Source: Nemertoderma westbladi
Lineage: Eukaryota; Xenacoelomorpha; Nemertodermatida; Nemertodermatidae
DNA length: 49,896 nucleotides
Reading direction: 5' to 3'
Assembly: GCA_032718475.1 (NCBI GenBank)
Contig: JAUCBJ010000322.1
Location: forward strand, 1 to 49,896
Positions within the stretch are counted from its first letter, which is position 1. Each line of letters starts with the position of its first letter. The position numbers were made by a program, and so were the translations under genes. This document shows, piece after piece, positions 11,035-24,488 of this stretch. The notes under the pieces were generated by a model that saw only the letters and a list, made by a program, of their open reading frames with translations, was not told the origin of the DNA and did not search any database.

Positions 11035-14000
11035 TTGCCAAAGCGGCTGGAGCCGAACTTAATATGTGATACAATAATTCACCTCAAATTTCTCAGCTAT
11101 TTCATGAATATAATGAGTATTAAAGCCATGTCCAAATCCTTGGTGTTTTTCAGCAATAATTTATTAAAATCTCCTCTGATTTTTCACAAAAAACGACATC
11201 GATTTTCATATTCATGACTTCTAACCCACTCCAAGAGATAGACAATCTTAATTGAAAATCAAAAGAGCAGGTAACACTTAAATTTATAGAAGTAATCAGC
11301 TGTTCTTTGCTTCGTCTTTCCCCTGGAGATGGATGCATTTTGATTGTGTCAGAACACCCCCTTTTTGAGGCTCTCAGAGTGAAGAGATAAGTAGCATATC
11401 TCCCTGTTAATATTGTTGTGTTCTAGAATATTAATTATAGTTTCATCATGTTGCCAAAGCGGCTAGAGCCGAAGTTAATATGTGATACAATAATTCACCT
11501 CAAATTTCTCAGCTTTTTCATGAATATAATGAGTATTAAAGCCATGTCAAAATCCTTGGTGTTTTTTAGCAATAATTTATTAAAATCTCCTGATTTTTTT
11601 CAAAAAACGACATCGATTTTCATATTCATGACTTATAACCCACTCCAAGAGATAGACAATCTTAAATGAAAGTCAAAAGAGCAGGTAACACTTAAATTTA
11701 TAGAAGTAATCAGCTGTTCTTTGCTTCGTCTTTCCCCTGGAGATGGATGAATTTTGATTGTGTCAGAACACCCCCTTTTTGAGGCTCTCAGAGTGAAGAG
11801 ATAAGTAGCCTATCTCCCTGTTAATATTGTTGTGTTCTAGAATATTTATTATAGTTTCATCGTATTGCCAAAGCGGCTGGAGCCGAAGTTAATATGTGAT
11901 ACAATAATTCACCTCAAATTTCTCAGCTATTTCATGAATATAATGAGTATTAAAGCCATGTCAAAATCCTTGGTGTTTTTCAGCATTAATTTATTAAAAT
12001 CTCCTCTGATTTTTTACAAACAACGACATCGATTTTCATATTCATGACTTCTAACCCACTCCAAGAGATAGACAATCTTAAATGAAAGTCAAAAGAGCAG
12101 GTAACACTTACATTTATAGAAGTAATCAGATGTTCTTTGCTTCTTCTTTCCCCTGGAGATGGATGAATTTTGATTGCATCGGAACACTCCCTTTTTGAGG
12201 CTCTCAGAGTGAAGATATAAGTAGCCTATCTCCCTGTTAAGATTGTTGTGTTCTAGAATATGTATTATAGTTTCATCGTATTAAATATCTCAAATAGTTC
12301 CTGAATATAATGAGTATAAAATCCTTGTCAAAATCCTTAGTGTTTTTCAGCAATAATTTATTAAAATCTCCTCTGATTTTTCACAAAAAACGACATCGAT
12401 TTTCATGTTCATGACTTCTAATCCACTCCAAGAGATAGACAATCTTAAATGGAAGTCAAAAGAGCAGGTAACACTTACATTTATAGAAGTAATCAGCTGT
12501 TCTTTGCTTCGTCTTTCCCCTGGAGATGGATGCATTTTGATTGTGTCAGAACACCCCCTTTTTGAGGCTCTCAGAGTGAAGAGATAAGTAGCATATCTCC
12601 CTGTTAATATTGTTGTGTTCTAGAATATTAATTATAGTTTCATCGTGTTGCCAAAGCGGCTGGAGCCGAAGTTAATATGTGATACAATAATTCACCTCAA
12701 ATGTCTCAGCTATTTCATGAATATAATGAGTATTAAAGCCATGTCAAAATCCTTGGTGTTTTTCAGCAATAATTTATTAAAATCTTCTGATTTTTTTCAA
12801 AAAACGACATCGATTTTCATATTCATGACTTCTAACCCACTCCAAGAGATAGACAATCTTAAATGAAAGTCAAAAGAGCAGGTAACACTTAAATTTATTG
12901 AAGTAATCAGCTGTTCTTTGCTTCATCTTTCCCCTGGAGATGGATGAATTTTGATTGTGTCAGAACACCCCCTTTTTGAGGCTCTCAGAGTGAAGAGATA
13001 AGTAGCCTATCTCCCTGTTAATATTGTTGTGTTCTAGAATATTTATTATAGTTTCATCGTATTGCCAAAGCGGCTGGAGCCGAAGTTAATATGTGATACA
13101 ATAATTCACCTCAAATTTCTCAGCTATTTCATGAATATAATGAGTATTAAAGCCATGTCAAAATCCTTGGTGTTTTTCAGCATTAATTTATTAAAATCTC
13201 CTCTGATTTTTTACAAACAACGACATCGATTTTCATATTCATGACTTCTAACCCACTCCAAGAGATAGACAATCTTAAATGAAAGTCAAAAGAGCAGGTA
13301 ACACTTAAATTTATTGAAGTAATCAACTGTTCTTTGCTTCATCTTTCCCCTGGAGATGGATGAATTTTGATTGTGTCAGAACACCCCCTTTTTGAGGCTC
13401 TCAGAGTGAAGATATAAGTAGCCTATCTCCCTGTTAATATTGTTGTGTTCTAGAATATTTATTATAGTTTCATCGTATTGCCAAAGCGGCTGGAGCTGAA
13501 GTTAATATATAATGCAACAATTCTTCTCAAGTATCTCAGCTATTTCATGAACATAATGAAGTATTAAAGCCATGTCAAAATCCTTGGGTTTTTTCAGCAA
13601 TAATTTATCAAAATATCCTCTGATTTTTTTCAAAAACCACATCGATTTTCATATTTATAACTTCTAACCCACTCCACGAGATAGAGAATCTTAAACGAAA
13701 CTCATAAGAACAGGTAACACTTACATTTATAGAAGTAATCAGCTGTTATTTGCTTTGTCTTTCCCCTGGAGATGGATGAATTTGATTGCGTCGGAACACC
13801 CCCTTTTTGAGGCTCTCAGAGTAAAGATATAAGTAGCCTATCTCCCTGTTAATATTGTTGTGTTCTAGAATATTTAATATAGTTTCATCGTATTGCCAAA
13901 TCGGTTGGAGCCGAAGTTAATATGTGATACAATAATTCACCTCAAATTTCTCAGCTATTTCATGAATATAATGAGTATTAAAGCCATGTCAAAATCCTTG

Positions 14001-17000
14001 GTGTTTTTCAGCATTAATTTATTAAAATCTCCTCTGATTTTTTACAAAAAACGACATCGATTTTCATATTTATAACTTCTTACCCACTCCACGAGATAGA
14101 GAATCTTAAACGAAACTTATAAGAACAGGTAACACTTACATTTATAGAAGTAATCAGCTGTTATTTGCTTCGTCTTTCTCCAGGACATGGATTAATTTTG
14201 ATTGCATCGGAACACCCCCTATCTGTGGCTCTCAGAGTGAAGATATAAGTAGCCTATCTCCCTGTTAATATTGTTGTGTTCTAGAATATTTATTATAGTT
14301 TCATCGTATTAAATATCTCAAATAGTTCATGAATATAATGAGTATAAAATCCTTGTCAAAATCCTTGGTGTTTTTCAGCAATAATTTATTAAAATCTTTT
14401 CTGATTTATCACAAAAAACGACATCGATTTTCATATTCATGACTTCTAATCCACTCCAAGAGATAGACAATCTTAAATGAAAGTCAAAAGAGCAGGTAAC
14501 ACTTACATTTATAGAAGTAATCAGCTGTACTTTGCTTCGTCTTTCCCCTGGAGATGGATGAATTTGATTGCGTCGGAGTCGGAACACCCCCTTTTTGAGG
14601 CTCTCAGAGTGAAGATATAAGTAGCCTATCTCCCTGTTAATATTGTTGTGTTCTAGAATATGTATTATAGTTTCATCGTATTGCCAAAGCGGCTGGAGCC
14701 GAACTTAATATGTGATACAATAATTCACCTCAAATTTCTCAGCTATTTCATGAATATAATGAGTATTAAAGCCATGTCCAAATCCTTGGTGTTTTTCAGC
14801 AATAATTTATTAAAATCTCCTCTGATTTTTCACAAAAAACGACATAGATTTTCATATTCATGACTTCTAACCCACTCCAAGAGATAGACAATCTTAAATG
14901 AAAATCAACAGAGCAGGTAACACTTAAATTTATAGAAGTGATCAGCTGTTCTTTGCTTCGTCTTTCCCCTGGAGATGGATGCATTTTGATTGTGTCAGAA
15001 CACCCCCTTTTTGAGGCTCTCAGAGTGAAGAGATAAGTAGCATATCTCCCTGTTAATATTGTTGTGTTCTAGAATATTAATTATAGTTTCATCATGTTGC
15101 CAAAGCGGCTGGAGCCGAAGTTAATATGTGATACAATAATTCACCTCAAATTTCTCAGCTTTTTCATGAATATAATGAGTATTAAAGCCATGTCAAAATC
15201 CTTGGTGTTTTTCAGCAATAATTTATTAAAATCTCCTGATTTTTTTCAAAAAACGACATCGATTTTCATATTCATGACTTATAACCCACTCCAAGAGATA
15301 GACAATCTTAAATGAAAGTCAAAAGAGCAGGTAACACTTAAATTTATAGAAGTAATCAGCTGTTCTTTGCTTCGTCTTTCCCCTGGAGATGGATGAATTT
15401 TGATTGTGTCAGAACACCCCTTTTTGAGGATCTCAGAGTGAAGAGATAAGTAGCCTATCTCCTTCTTAATATTGTTGTGTTCTAGAATATTTATTATAGT
15501 TTCATCGTATTGCCAAAGCGGCTGGAGCCGAAGTTAATATGTGATACAATAATTCACCTCAAATTTCTCAGCTATTTCATGAATATAATGAGTATTAAAG
15601 CCATGTCAAAATCCTTGGTGTTTTTCAGCATTAATTTATTAAAATCTCCTCTGATTTTTTACAAACAACGACATCGATTTTCATATTCATGACTTCTAAC
15701 CCACTCCAAGAGATAGACAATCTTAAATGAAAGTCAAAAGAGCAGGTAACACTTAAATTTATAGAAGTAATCAGCTGTTCTTTGCTTCGTCTTTCCCCTG
15801 GAGATGGATGAATTTTGATTGTGTCAGAACACCCCCTTTTTGAGGCTCTCAGAGTGAAGAGATAAGTAGCCTATCTCCCTGTTAAAATTGTTGTGTTCTA
15901 GAATATTTATTATAGTTTCATCGTATTGCGAAAGTGGCTGGAGCTGAAGTTAATATATAATGCAATAATTCACCTCAAGTATCTCAGCTATGTCATGAAC
16001 ATAATGAAGTATTAAAGCCTTGTCAAAATCCTTGGGGTTTTTCAGCAATAATTTATCAAAATATCCTCTGATTTTTTTCAAAAAACGACATCGATTTTCA
16101 TATTCATGACTTCTAACCCACTCCAAGAGATAGACAATCTTAAACGAAAGTCATAAGAACAGGTAACACTTTCATTTATAGAAGTAATCAGCTGTTATTT
16201 GCTTCGTCTTTCCCCAGGAGATGGATGAATTTTGATTGCGTCGGAACACCCCCTTTTTGAGGCTCTCAGAGTGAAGATATAAGTAGCTTATCTCCCTGTT
16301 AATATTGTTGTGTTCTAGAATATGTATTATAGTTTCATCGTATTGCCAAAGCGGCTGGAGCCGAACTTAATATGTGATACAATAATTCACCTCAAATTTC
16401 TCAGCTATTTCATGAATATAATGAGTATTAAAGCCATGTCCAAATCTTTGGTGTTTTTCAGCAATAATTTATTAAAATCTCCTCTGATTTTTCACAAAAA
16501 ACGACATCGATTTTCATATTCATGACTTCTAACCCACTCCAAGAGATAGACAATCTTAATTGAAAATCAAAAGAGCAGGTAACACTTAAATTTATAGAAG
16601 TAATCAGCTGTTCTTTGCTTCGTCTTTCCCCTGGAGATGGATGCATTTTGATTGTGTCAGAACACCCCCTTTTTGAGGCTCTCAGAGTGAAGAGATAAGT
16701 AGCATATCTCCCTGTTAATATTGTTGTGTTCTAGAATATTAATTATAGTTTCATCATGTTGCCAAAGCGGCTAGAGCCGAAGTTAATATGTGATACAATA
16801 ATTCACCTCAAATTTCTCAGCTTTTTCATGAATATGATGAGTATTAAAGCCATGTCAAAATCCTTGGTGTTTTTCAGCAATAATTTATTAAAATCTCCTG
16901 ATTTTTTTCAAAAAACGACATCGATTTTCATATTCATGACTTATAACCCACTCCAAGAGATAGACAATCTTAAATGAAAGTCAAAAGAGCAGGTAACACT

Positions 17001-17820
17001 TAAATTTATAGAAGTAATCAGCTGTTCTTTGCTTCGTCTTTCCCCTGGAGATGGATGAATTTTGATTGTGTCAGAACACCCCCTTTTTGAGGCTCTCAGA
17101 GTGAAGAGATAAGTAGCCTATCTCCCTGTTAATATTGTTGTGTTCTAGAATATTTATTATAGTTTCATCGTATTGCCAAAGCGGCTGGAGCCGAAGTTAA
17201 TATGTGATACAATAATTCACCTCAAATTTCTCAGCTATTTCATGAATATAATGAGTATTAAAGCCATGTCAAAATCCTTGGTGTTATTCAGCATTAATTT
17301 ATTAAAATCTCCTCTGATTTTTTACAAACAACGACATCGATTTTCATATTCACGACTTCTAACCCACTCCAAGAGATAGACAATCTTAAATGAAAGTCAA
17401 AAGAGCAGGTAAAACTTACATTTATAGAAGTAATCAGATGTTCTTTGCTTCTTCTTTCCCCTGGAGATGGATGAATTTTGATTGCATCGGAACACTCCCT
17501 TTTTGAGGCTCTCAGAGTGAAGATATAAGTAGCCTATCTCCCTGTTAATATTGTTGTGTTCTAGAATATGTATTATAGTTTCATCGTATTAAATATCTCA
17601 AATAGTTCCTGAATATAATGAGTATAAAATCCTTGTCAAAATCCTTAGTGTTTTTCAGCAATAATTTATTAAAATCTCCTCTGATTTTTCACAAAAAACG
17701 ACATCGATTTTCATGTTCATGACTTCTAATCCACTCCAAGAGATAGACAATCTTAAATGGAAGTCAAAAGAGCAGGTAACACTTACATTTATAGAAGTAA
17801 TCAGCTGTTCTTTGCTTCGT
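9000..17820. repeat. Segmental duplication within satellite, offset 5308 bp
   Basis: About 3.5 kb (about 9000-12510) is repeated at about 14310-17820 with constant offset 5308: 9067/14375, 9488/14796, 10202/15510, 11014/16322, 11865/17173 and the 'tcatgttcatgac' variant at 12405/17713. The copies part where one reads 'tcccctggagatggatgcat' and the other 'tccccaggagatggatgaaa', near 12520 and 17828. Confidence 0.88.
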
Positions 17821-20800
17821 CTTTCCCCAGGAGATGGATGAAATTTGATTGCGTCGGAACACCCCCTTTTTGAGGCTCTCAGAGTGTAGAGAAAAGTAGC
17901 CTATCTCCCTGTTAATATTGTTGTGTTCTAGAATATTTATTATAGTTTCATCGTATTGCGAAAGCGGCTGGAGCTGAAGTTAATATATAATGCAACAATT
18001 CACCTCAAGTATCTCAGCTATGTCATGAACATAATGAAGTATTAAAGCCTTGTCAAAATCCTTGGGGTTTTTCAGCAATAATTTATCAAAATATCCTCTG
18101 ATTTTTTTCAAAAAACAACATCGATTTTCATATTCATGACTTCTAACCCACTCCAAGAGATAGACAATCTTAAACGAAAGTAATAAGAACAGGTAACACT
18201 TTCATTTATAGAAGTAATCAGCTGTTATTTGCTTCGTCTTTCCCCAGGAGATGGATGCATTTTGATTGTGTCAGAACACCCCCTTTTTGAGGCTCTCAGA
18301 GTGAAGAGATAAGTAGCATATCTCCCTGTTAATATTGTTGTGTTCTAGAATATTAATTATAGTTTCATCATGTTGTCAAAGCGGCTGGAGCCGAAGTTAA
18401 TATGTGATACAATAATTCACCTCAAATTTCTCAGCTTTTTCATGAATATAATGAGTATTAAAGCCATGTCAAAATCCTTGGGGTTTTTCAGCAATAATTT
18501 ATCAAAATATCCTCTGATTTTTTTCAAAAAACAACATCGATTTTCATATTCATGACTTCTAACCCACTCCAAGAGATAGACAATCTTAAACGAAAGTCAT
18601 AAGAACAGGTAACACTTTCATTTATAGAAGTAATCAGCTGTTATTTGCTTCGTCTTTCCCCAGGGGATGGATGAATTTTGATTGCGTCGGAACACCCCCT
18701 TTTTGAGGCTTTCAGAGTGAAGATATAAGTAGCCTATCTCCCTGTTAATATTGTTGTGTTCTAGAATATGTATTATAGTTTCATCGTATTGCCAAAGCGG
18801 CTGGAGCCGAACTTAATATGTGATACAATAATTCACCTCAAATTTCTCAGCTATTTCATGAATATAATGAGTATTAAAGCCATGTCCAAATCCTTGGTGT
18901 TTTTCAGCAATAATTTATTAAAATCTCCTCTGATTTTTCACAAAAAACGACATCGATTTTCATTTTCATGACTTCTAACCCACTCCAAGAGATAGACAAT
19001 CTTAAATGAAAATCAAAAGAGCAGGTAACACTTAAATTTATAGAAGTAATCAGCTGTTCTTTGCTTCGTCTTTCCCCTGGAGATGGATGCATTTTGATTG
19101 TGTCAGAACACCCCCTTTTTGAGGCTCTCAGAGTGAAGAGATAAGTAGCATATCTCCCTGTTAATATTGTTGTGTTCTAGAATATTAATTATAGTTTCAT
19201 CATGTTGCCAAAGCGGCTGGAGCCGAAGTTAATATGTGATACAATAATTCACCTCAAATTTCTCAGCTTTTTCATGAATATAATGAGTATTAAAGCCATG
19301 TCAAAATCCTTGGTGTTTTTCAGCAATAATTTATTAAAATCTCCTGATTTTTTTCAAAAAACGTCATCGATTTTCATATTCATGACTTATAACCCACTCC
19401 AAGAGATAGACAATCTTAAATGAAAGTCAAAAGAGCAGGTAACACTTAAATTTATAGAAGTAATCAGCTGTTCTTTGCTTCGTCTTTCCCCTGGAGATGG
19501 ATGAATTTTGATTGTGTCAGAACACCCCATTTTTGAGGCTCTCAGAGTGAAGAGATAAGTAGCCTATCTCACTGTTAATATTGTTGTGTTCTAGAATATT
19601 TATTATAGTTTCATCGTATTGCCAAAGCGGCTGGAGCCGAAGTTAATATGTGATACAATAATTCACCTCAATTTTCTCAGCTATTTCATGAATATAATGA
19701 GTATTAAAGCCATGTCAAAATCCTTGGTGTTTTTCAGCATTAATTTATTAAAATCTCCTCTGATTTTTTACAAACAACGACATCGATTTTCATATTCATG
19801 ACTTCTAACCCACTCCAAGAGATAGACAATCTTAAATGAAAGTCAAAAGAGCAGGTAACACTTACATTTATAGAAGTAATCAGATGTTCTTTGCTTCTTC
19901 TTTCCCCTGGAGATGGATGAATTTTGATTGCATCGGAACACTCCCTTTTTGAGGCTCTCAGAGTGAAGATATAAGTAGCCTATCTCCCTGTTAATATTGT
20001 TGTGTTCTAGAATATGTATTATAGTTTCATCGTATTAAATATCTCAAATAGTTCCTGAATATAATGAGTATAAAATCCTTGTCAAAATCCTTAGTGTTTT
20101 TCAGCAATAATTTATTAAAATCTCCTCTGATTTTTCACAAAAATGACATCGATTTTCATGTTCATGACTTCTAATCCACTCCAAGAGATAGACAATCTTA
20201 AATGGAAGTCAAAAGAGCAGGTAACACTTACATTTATAGAAGTAATCAGCTGTTCTTTGCTTCGTCTTTCCCCTGGAGATGGATGCATTTTGATTGTGTC
20301 AGAACACCCCCTTTTTGAGGCTCTCAGAGTGAAGAGATAAGTAGCATATCTCCCTGTTAATATTGTTGTGTTCTAGAATATTAATTATAGTTTCATCGTG
20401 TTGCCAAAGCGGCTGGAGCCGAAGTTAATATGTGATACAATAATTCACCTCAAATGTCTCAGCTATTTCATGAATATAATGAGTATTAAAGCTATGTCAA
20501 AATCCTTGGTGTTTTTCAGCAATAATTTATTAAAATCTTCTGATTTTTTTCAAAAAACGACATCGATTTTCATATTCATGACTTCTAACCCACTCCAAGA
20601 GATAGACAATCTTAAATGAAAGTCAAAAGAGCAGGTAACACTTAAATTTATTGAAGGAATCAGCTGTTCTTTGCTTCGTCTTTCCCCTGGAGATGGATGA
20701 ATTTTGATTGTGTCAGAACACCCCCTTTTTGAGGCTCTCAGAGTGAAGAGATAAGTAGCCTATCTCCCTGTTAATATTGTTGTGTTCTAGAATATTTATT

Positions 20801-22950
20801 ATAGTTTCATCGTATTGCCAAAGCGGCTGGAGCCGAAGTTAATATGTGATACAATAATTCACCTCAAATTTCTCAGCTATTTCATGAATATAATGAGTAT
20901 TAAAGCCATGTCAAAATCCTTGGTGTTTTTCAGCATTAATTTATTAAAATCTCCTCTGATTTTTTATAAAAAACGACATTGATTTTCATATTTATAACTT
21001 CTAACCCACTCCACGAGATAGAGAATCTTAAACGAATGTCATAAGAACAGGTAACACTTACATTTATAGAAGTAATCAGCTGTTATTTGCTTCGTCTTTC
21101 TCCAGGAGATGGATTAATTTTGATTGCGTCGGAACACCCCCTATCTGTGGCTCTCAGAGTGAAGATATAAGTAGCCTATCTCCCTGTTAATATTGTTGTG
21201 TTCTAGAATATTTATTATAGTTTTATCGTATTAAATATCTCAAATAGTTCATGAATATAATAAGTATAAAATCCTTGTCAAAATCCTTGGTGTTTTTCAG
21301 CAATAATTTATTAAAATCTCCTCTGATTTTTTACAAAAACGACATCGATTTTCATATTCATGACTTCTAATCCACTCCAAGAGATAGACAATCTTAAATG
21401 AAAGTCAAAAGAGCAGGTAACACTTACATTTATAGAAGTAATTAGCTGTTCTTTGCTTCGTCTTTCCCCTGGAGATGGATGAATTTTGATTGCATCGGAA
21501 CACCCCCTTTTTGAGGCTCTCAGAGTGAAGATATAAGTAGCCTATCTCCCTGTTAATATTGTTGTGTTCTAGAATATGTATTATAGTTTCATCGTATTGC
21601 CAAAGCGGTTGGAGCCGAACTTAATATGTGATACAATAATTCACCTCAAATTTCTCAGCTATTTCATGAATATAATGAGTATGAAAGCCATGTCAAAATC
21701 CTTGGTGTTTTTCAGCAATAATAAATTTATTAAAATCTCCTCTGATTTTTTACAAAAAACGACATCGATTTTCATATTCATAACTTCTAATCCACTCCAA
21801 GAGATAGACAATCTTAAATGAAAGTCAAAAGAGCAGGTAACAATTAAATTTATATAAGTAATCAGCTGTTCTTTGCTTCGTCTTTCCCCTGGAGATGGAT
21901 GAATTTTGATTGTGTCAGAACACCCCCTTTTTGAGGCTCTCAGAGTGAAGAGATAAGTAGCCTATCTCCCTGTTAATATTGTTGTGTTCTAGAATATTTA
22001 TTATAGTTTCATCGTATTGCCAAAGCGGCTGGAGCTGAAGTTAATATATAATGGAACAATTAACCTCAAGTATCTCAGCTATTTCATGAACATAATGAAG
22101 TATTAAAGCCATGTCAAAATCATTGGGTTTTTTCAGCAATAATTTATCAAAATATCTTCTGATTTTTTTCAAAAACCACATCGATTTTCATATTTATAAC
22201 TTCTAACCCACTCCACGAGATAGAGAATCTTAAACGAAAGTCATAAGAACAGGTAACACTTACATTTATAGAAGTAATCAGCTATTCTTTGCTTCGCCTT
22301 TCCCCTGGTGATGGATGAATTTTTATTGCATCGGAACACCCCCTTTCTGAGGCTCTCAGAATTGAGAGATAAGTAGCCTATTTCCCTGTTAATATTGTTC
22401 TGTTGTAGAATATTTATTATAGTTTCATCGTATTGCCAAAGCGGCTGGAGTCGAAATTAATATGTAATGCAATAATTCACCTCAAATTTCTCAGCTATTT
22501 CATGAACATAATGAAGTATTAAAGCCATGTCAAAATCCTTGGGGTTTTTCAGCAATAATTTATCGAAATATCCTCTGATTTTTTTCAAAAAACGACATCG
22601 ATTTTCATATTCATGACTTCTAACCCACTCCAAGAGATAGACAATCTTAAACGAAAGTCATAAGAACAGGTAACACTTACATTTATAGAAGTAATCAGCT
22701 GTTCTTTGCTTCGCCTTTCCCCTGGAGATGGATGAATTTGATTGCGTCGGAACACCCCCTTTTTGAGGCTCTTAGAGTAAAGATATAAGTAGCCTATCTC
22801 CCTGTTAATATTGTTGTGTTCTAGAATATTTAATATAGTTTCATCGTATTGCCAAAGCGGTTGGAGCCGAAGTTAATATGTGATACAATAATTCACCTCA
22901 AATTTCTCAGCTATTTCATGAATATAATGAGTATTAACCCTATTAAACCC

Positions 22951-22976
22951 GGGGGGGGGTCAATATGACCCCCCCC
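22951..22976. repeat. Subterminal palindrome of the piggyBac-like element (left)
   Basis: G9 followed by TCAATATGA and C8 forms a strong hairpin with a 3-base loop. The matching right-end structure at 24423-24449 has the same TCAATATGA centre but an imperfect right arm. Confidence 0.8.
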
Positions 22977-23199
22977 GTGGTTTTTTTATTATAATTCTGA
23001 AACAAACGCAGTTGGGAATCTGAAATTTTATGACTTTTCCTAAAAATCTATTGTCTTCCTAGTAGTGAAAACCGTTTTCAAAAATATTGGGTACTTTTCG
23101 AGTTATAGCACCATTTTTTAACCGTACTTTTGGCACTTTTTTTGAGACGTTTTTTGAAAATTACATTTCATTAAATATGAATTGTATCATCTCTATTTT

Positions 23200-24010
23200 T
23201 GATTTACACCGGTTTTTTGGTGTTAGAAATTTGATGGAATTCATATAAATTGATTTAGAAATTTCAAACTTGTTTTTTTCGGTGGGTGCCAAATTTTGGT
23301 GCCAGCACCAAATTTTGAATTATGTCAATTTTGTAAATTGATTGTTTGAAACTTGTTTTTTACGCAATTGGGGTTTTTTGGGGTTCTGGATTCGATGAAA
23401 TATATACGAGTTGCACCAAGCGTATTAAACTTGTATTTTTCGGTGCTGTGTGCAAATTTTGGTGCTAGCACGAAATTTTGAAAATTCATTCGATAGATAA
23501 AATTGCTTGTGACAATTTATTTCTTGCGTTTTAGAGGTTTATGGCTGTTCTGAATTCAATGGAATAAATAATTATCGAACTAGACATCTCAAACTTGTAT
23601 TTTTCGGATGTGGGTGCAAAATGTGGTGCTAGCACCAAATTTTGAAAACCATCAAATATATCAATTGATTGTGTCACCTTGTTTCTTGCGTTATACGGGT
23701 TTGTGATGGTTCTGAATTCAATGGAATCAGTAAAAATTTCATAAGAGTTCTCAAACTGGTATTTTTCGCCAGTGGGTGAAAATTGTTGTGCCAGCACCAA
23801 ATTTTGGAAAATATGCAAATTTATCAGTAGATAGTATCACCTTGTTTCTTGCGTTATACGGGTTTATGAGGGTCCTGAATCCGATGGAATCCATAAAAAC
23901 AGCACTGGACATCGCAAACTTGTACTTTTTGGTGATGGGTACGAAATTTGGTGCTAGCACCAAAATTTGCCAAATTACGCCGAAAAATACAAGTATCAAT
24001 GATCTGGCAT
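23200..24010. repeat. Five 163-bp internal repeats with palindromic core
   Basis: Inside the piggyBac-like element, five degenerate units follow each other. They are marked by the 12-base core GGTGCTAGCACC or a close variant at 23298, 23461, 23625, 23787 and 23950 (spacings 163, 164, 162, 163). The consensus core is a perfect palindrome. Each unit also has an 'aacttgtatttttcgg' segment before the core and, in most copies, a 'ttcttgcgttatacgggttt' segment after it. The units are much more diverged from each other than the surrounding satellite copies, so they are old relative to the insertion. Confidence 0.85.
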
Positions 24011-24422
24011 ATTAGAAATGTATTCCATTAGAATCAGCGCAATCGAAAACCTGAAAATGTGAATTTATAGCATCGTATAAATGAATTAAAAATTTTGTGT
24101 TCTACCTGAAAAGTGCTGGTTACTTGTTTTTTTCATTTTTTTCCTACGCAGAGAGGACTAAACGGCCATTTATAGTAATCATATCATTTTTAAATATTTT
24201 CCAATGTTTTTTGCACCCCAGAAAACCTGTATTGAAAAATAATTCGCCGAAAATGTAACTTTCAAATTTTGTGAAAATTGTGCACTACTTGTAATTTTGG
24301 TGCTGCAATATAACCACCCCAGTACATTTTTTCGAAAATTTTTTTTTCGGTCGAATCCAGACAAGTGATACCTACGTACAAACAGAAAATCAGACGTTTT
24401 CGTAAATATTTGTAGATTTTAG

Positions 24423-24449
24423 AGGGGGGGGTCAATATGATCCCCTCCC
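24423..24449. repeat. Subterminal palindrome of the piggyBac-like element (right)
   Basis: A G-run, then TCAATATGA, then TCCCCTCCC. This is the inverted counterpart of the left subterminal palindrome with two mismatches in the C arm. Transposase or host factor binding is only an inference. Confidence 0.7.
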
Positions 24450-24488
24450 GGTATTTGTACAGCATTTTATAGCCCGGTACTAATAGGG

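Larger units (their letters stand above)
6201..22937. repeat. Satellite array, central block with higher-order structure
   Basis: Continuous head-to-tail monomers. Two length classes are seen: about 416 bp, and about 370 bp lacking the segment between 'tcatcgtatt' and 'aaatatctcaaatagttc'. Short monomers occur near 6965, 9000, 12280, 14310, 17590, 20035 and 21230. The 2034-bp spacing of many landmarks equals four long plus one short monomer, and 1662 equals four long ones, so the array is organised in higher-order repeats. First base 6201 is the right copy of the LINE target duplication; the last four bases (TTAA) are the left target copy of the piggyBac-like element. Confidence 0.95.
22938..24488. 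mobile_element. Non-autonomous piggyBac-like DNA element
   Basis: A 1551-bp insertion at a TTAA in the satellite, flanked by TTAA on both sides (22934-22937, 24489-24492); the empty site is the common monomer sequence 'gtattaaagcc'. Ends are inverted: both start CCCTATTA and share a CCGGG, with a subterminal GGGTCAATATGACCC-type palindrome at 22951-22976 and an imperfect one at 24423-24449. TTAA targeting and CCC-starting ends are diagnostic for the piggyBac superfamily. There is no transposase: no open frame exceeds about 95 codons and none resembles a DDE protein. It must therefore depend on an enzyme encoded elsewhere. Confidence 0.9.

Noticed and set aside
22938-24488. CRISPR-like array from the evenly spaced GGTGCTAGCACC repeats
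   Set aside because: Spacers are not unique; the whole 163-bp unit is repeated, and the context is a eukaryotic DNA transposon.
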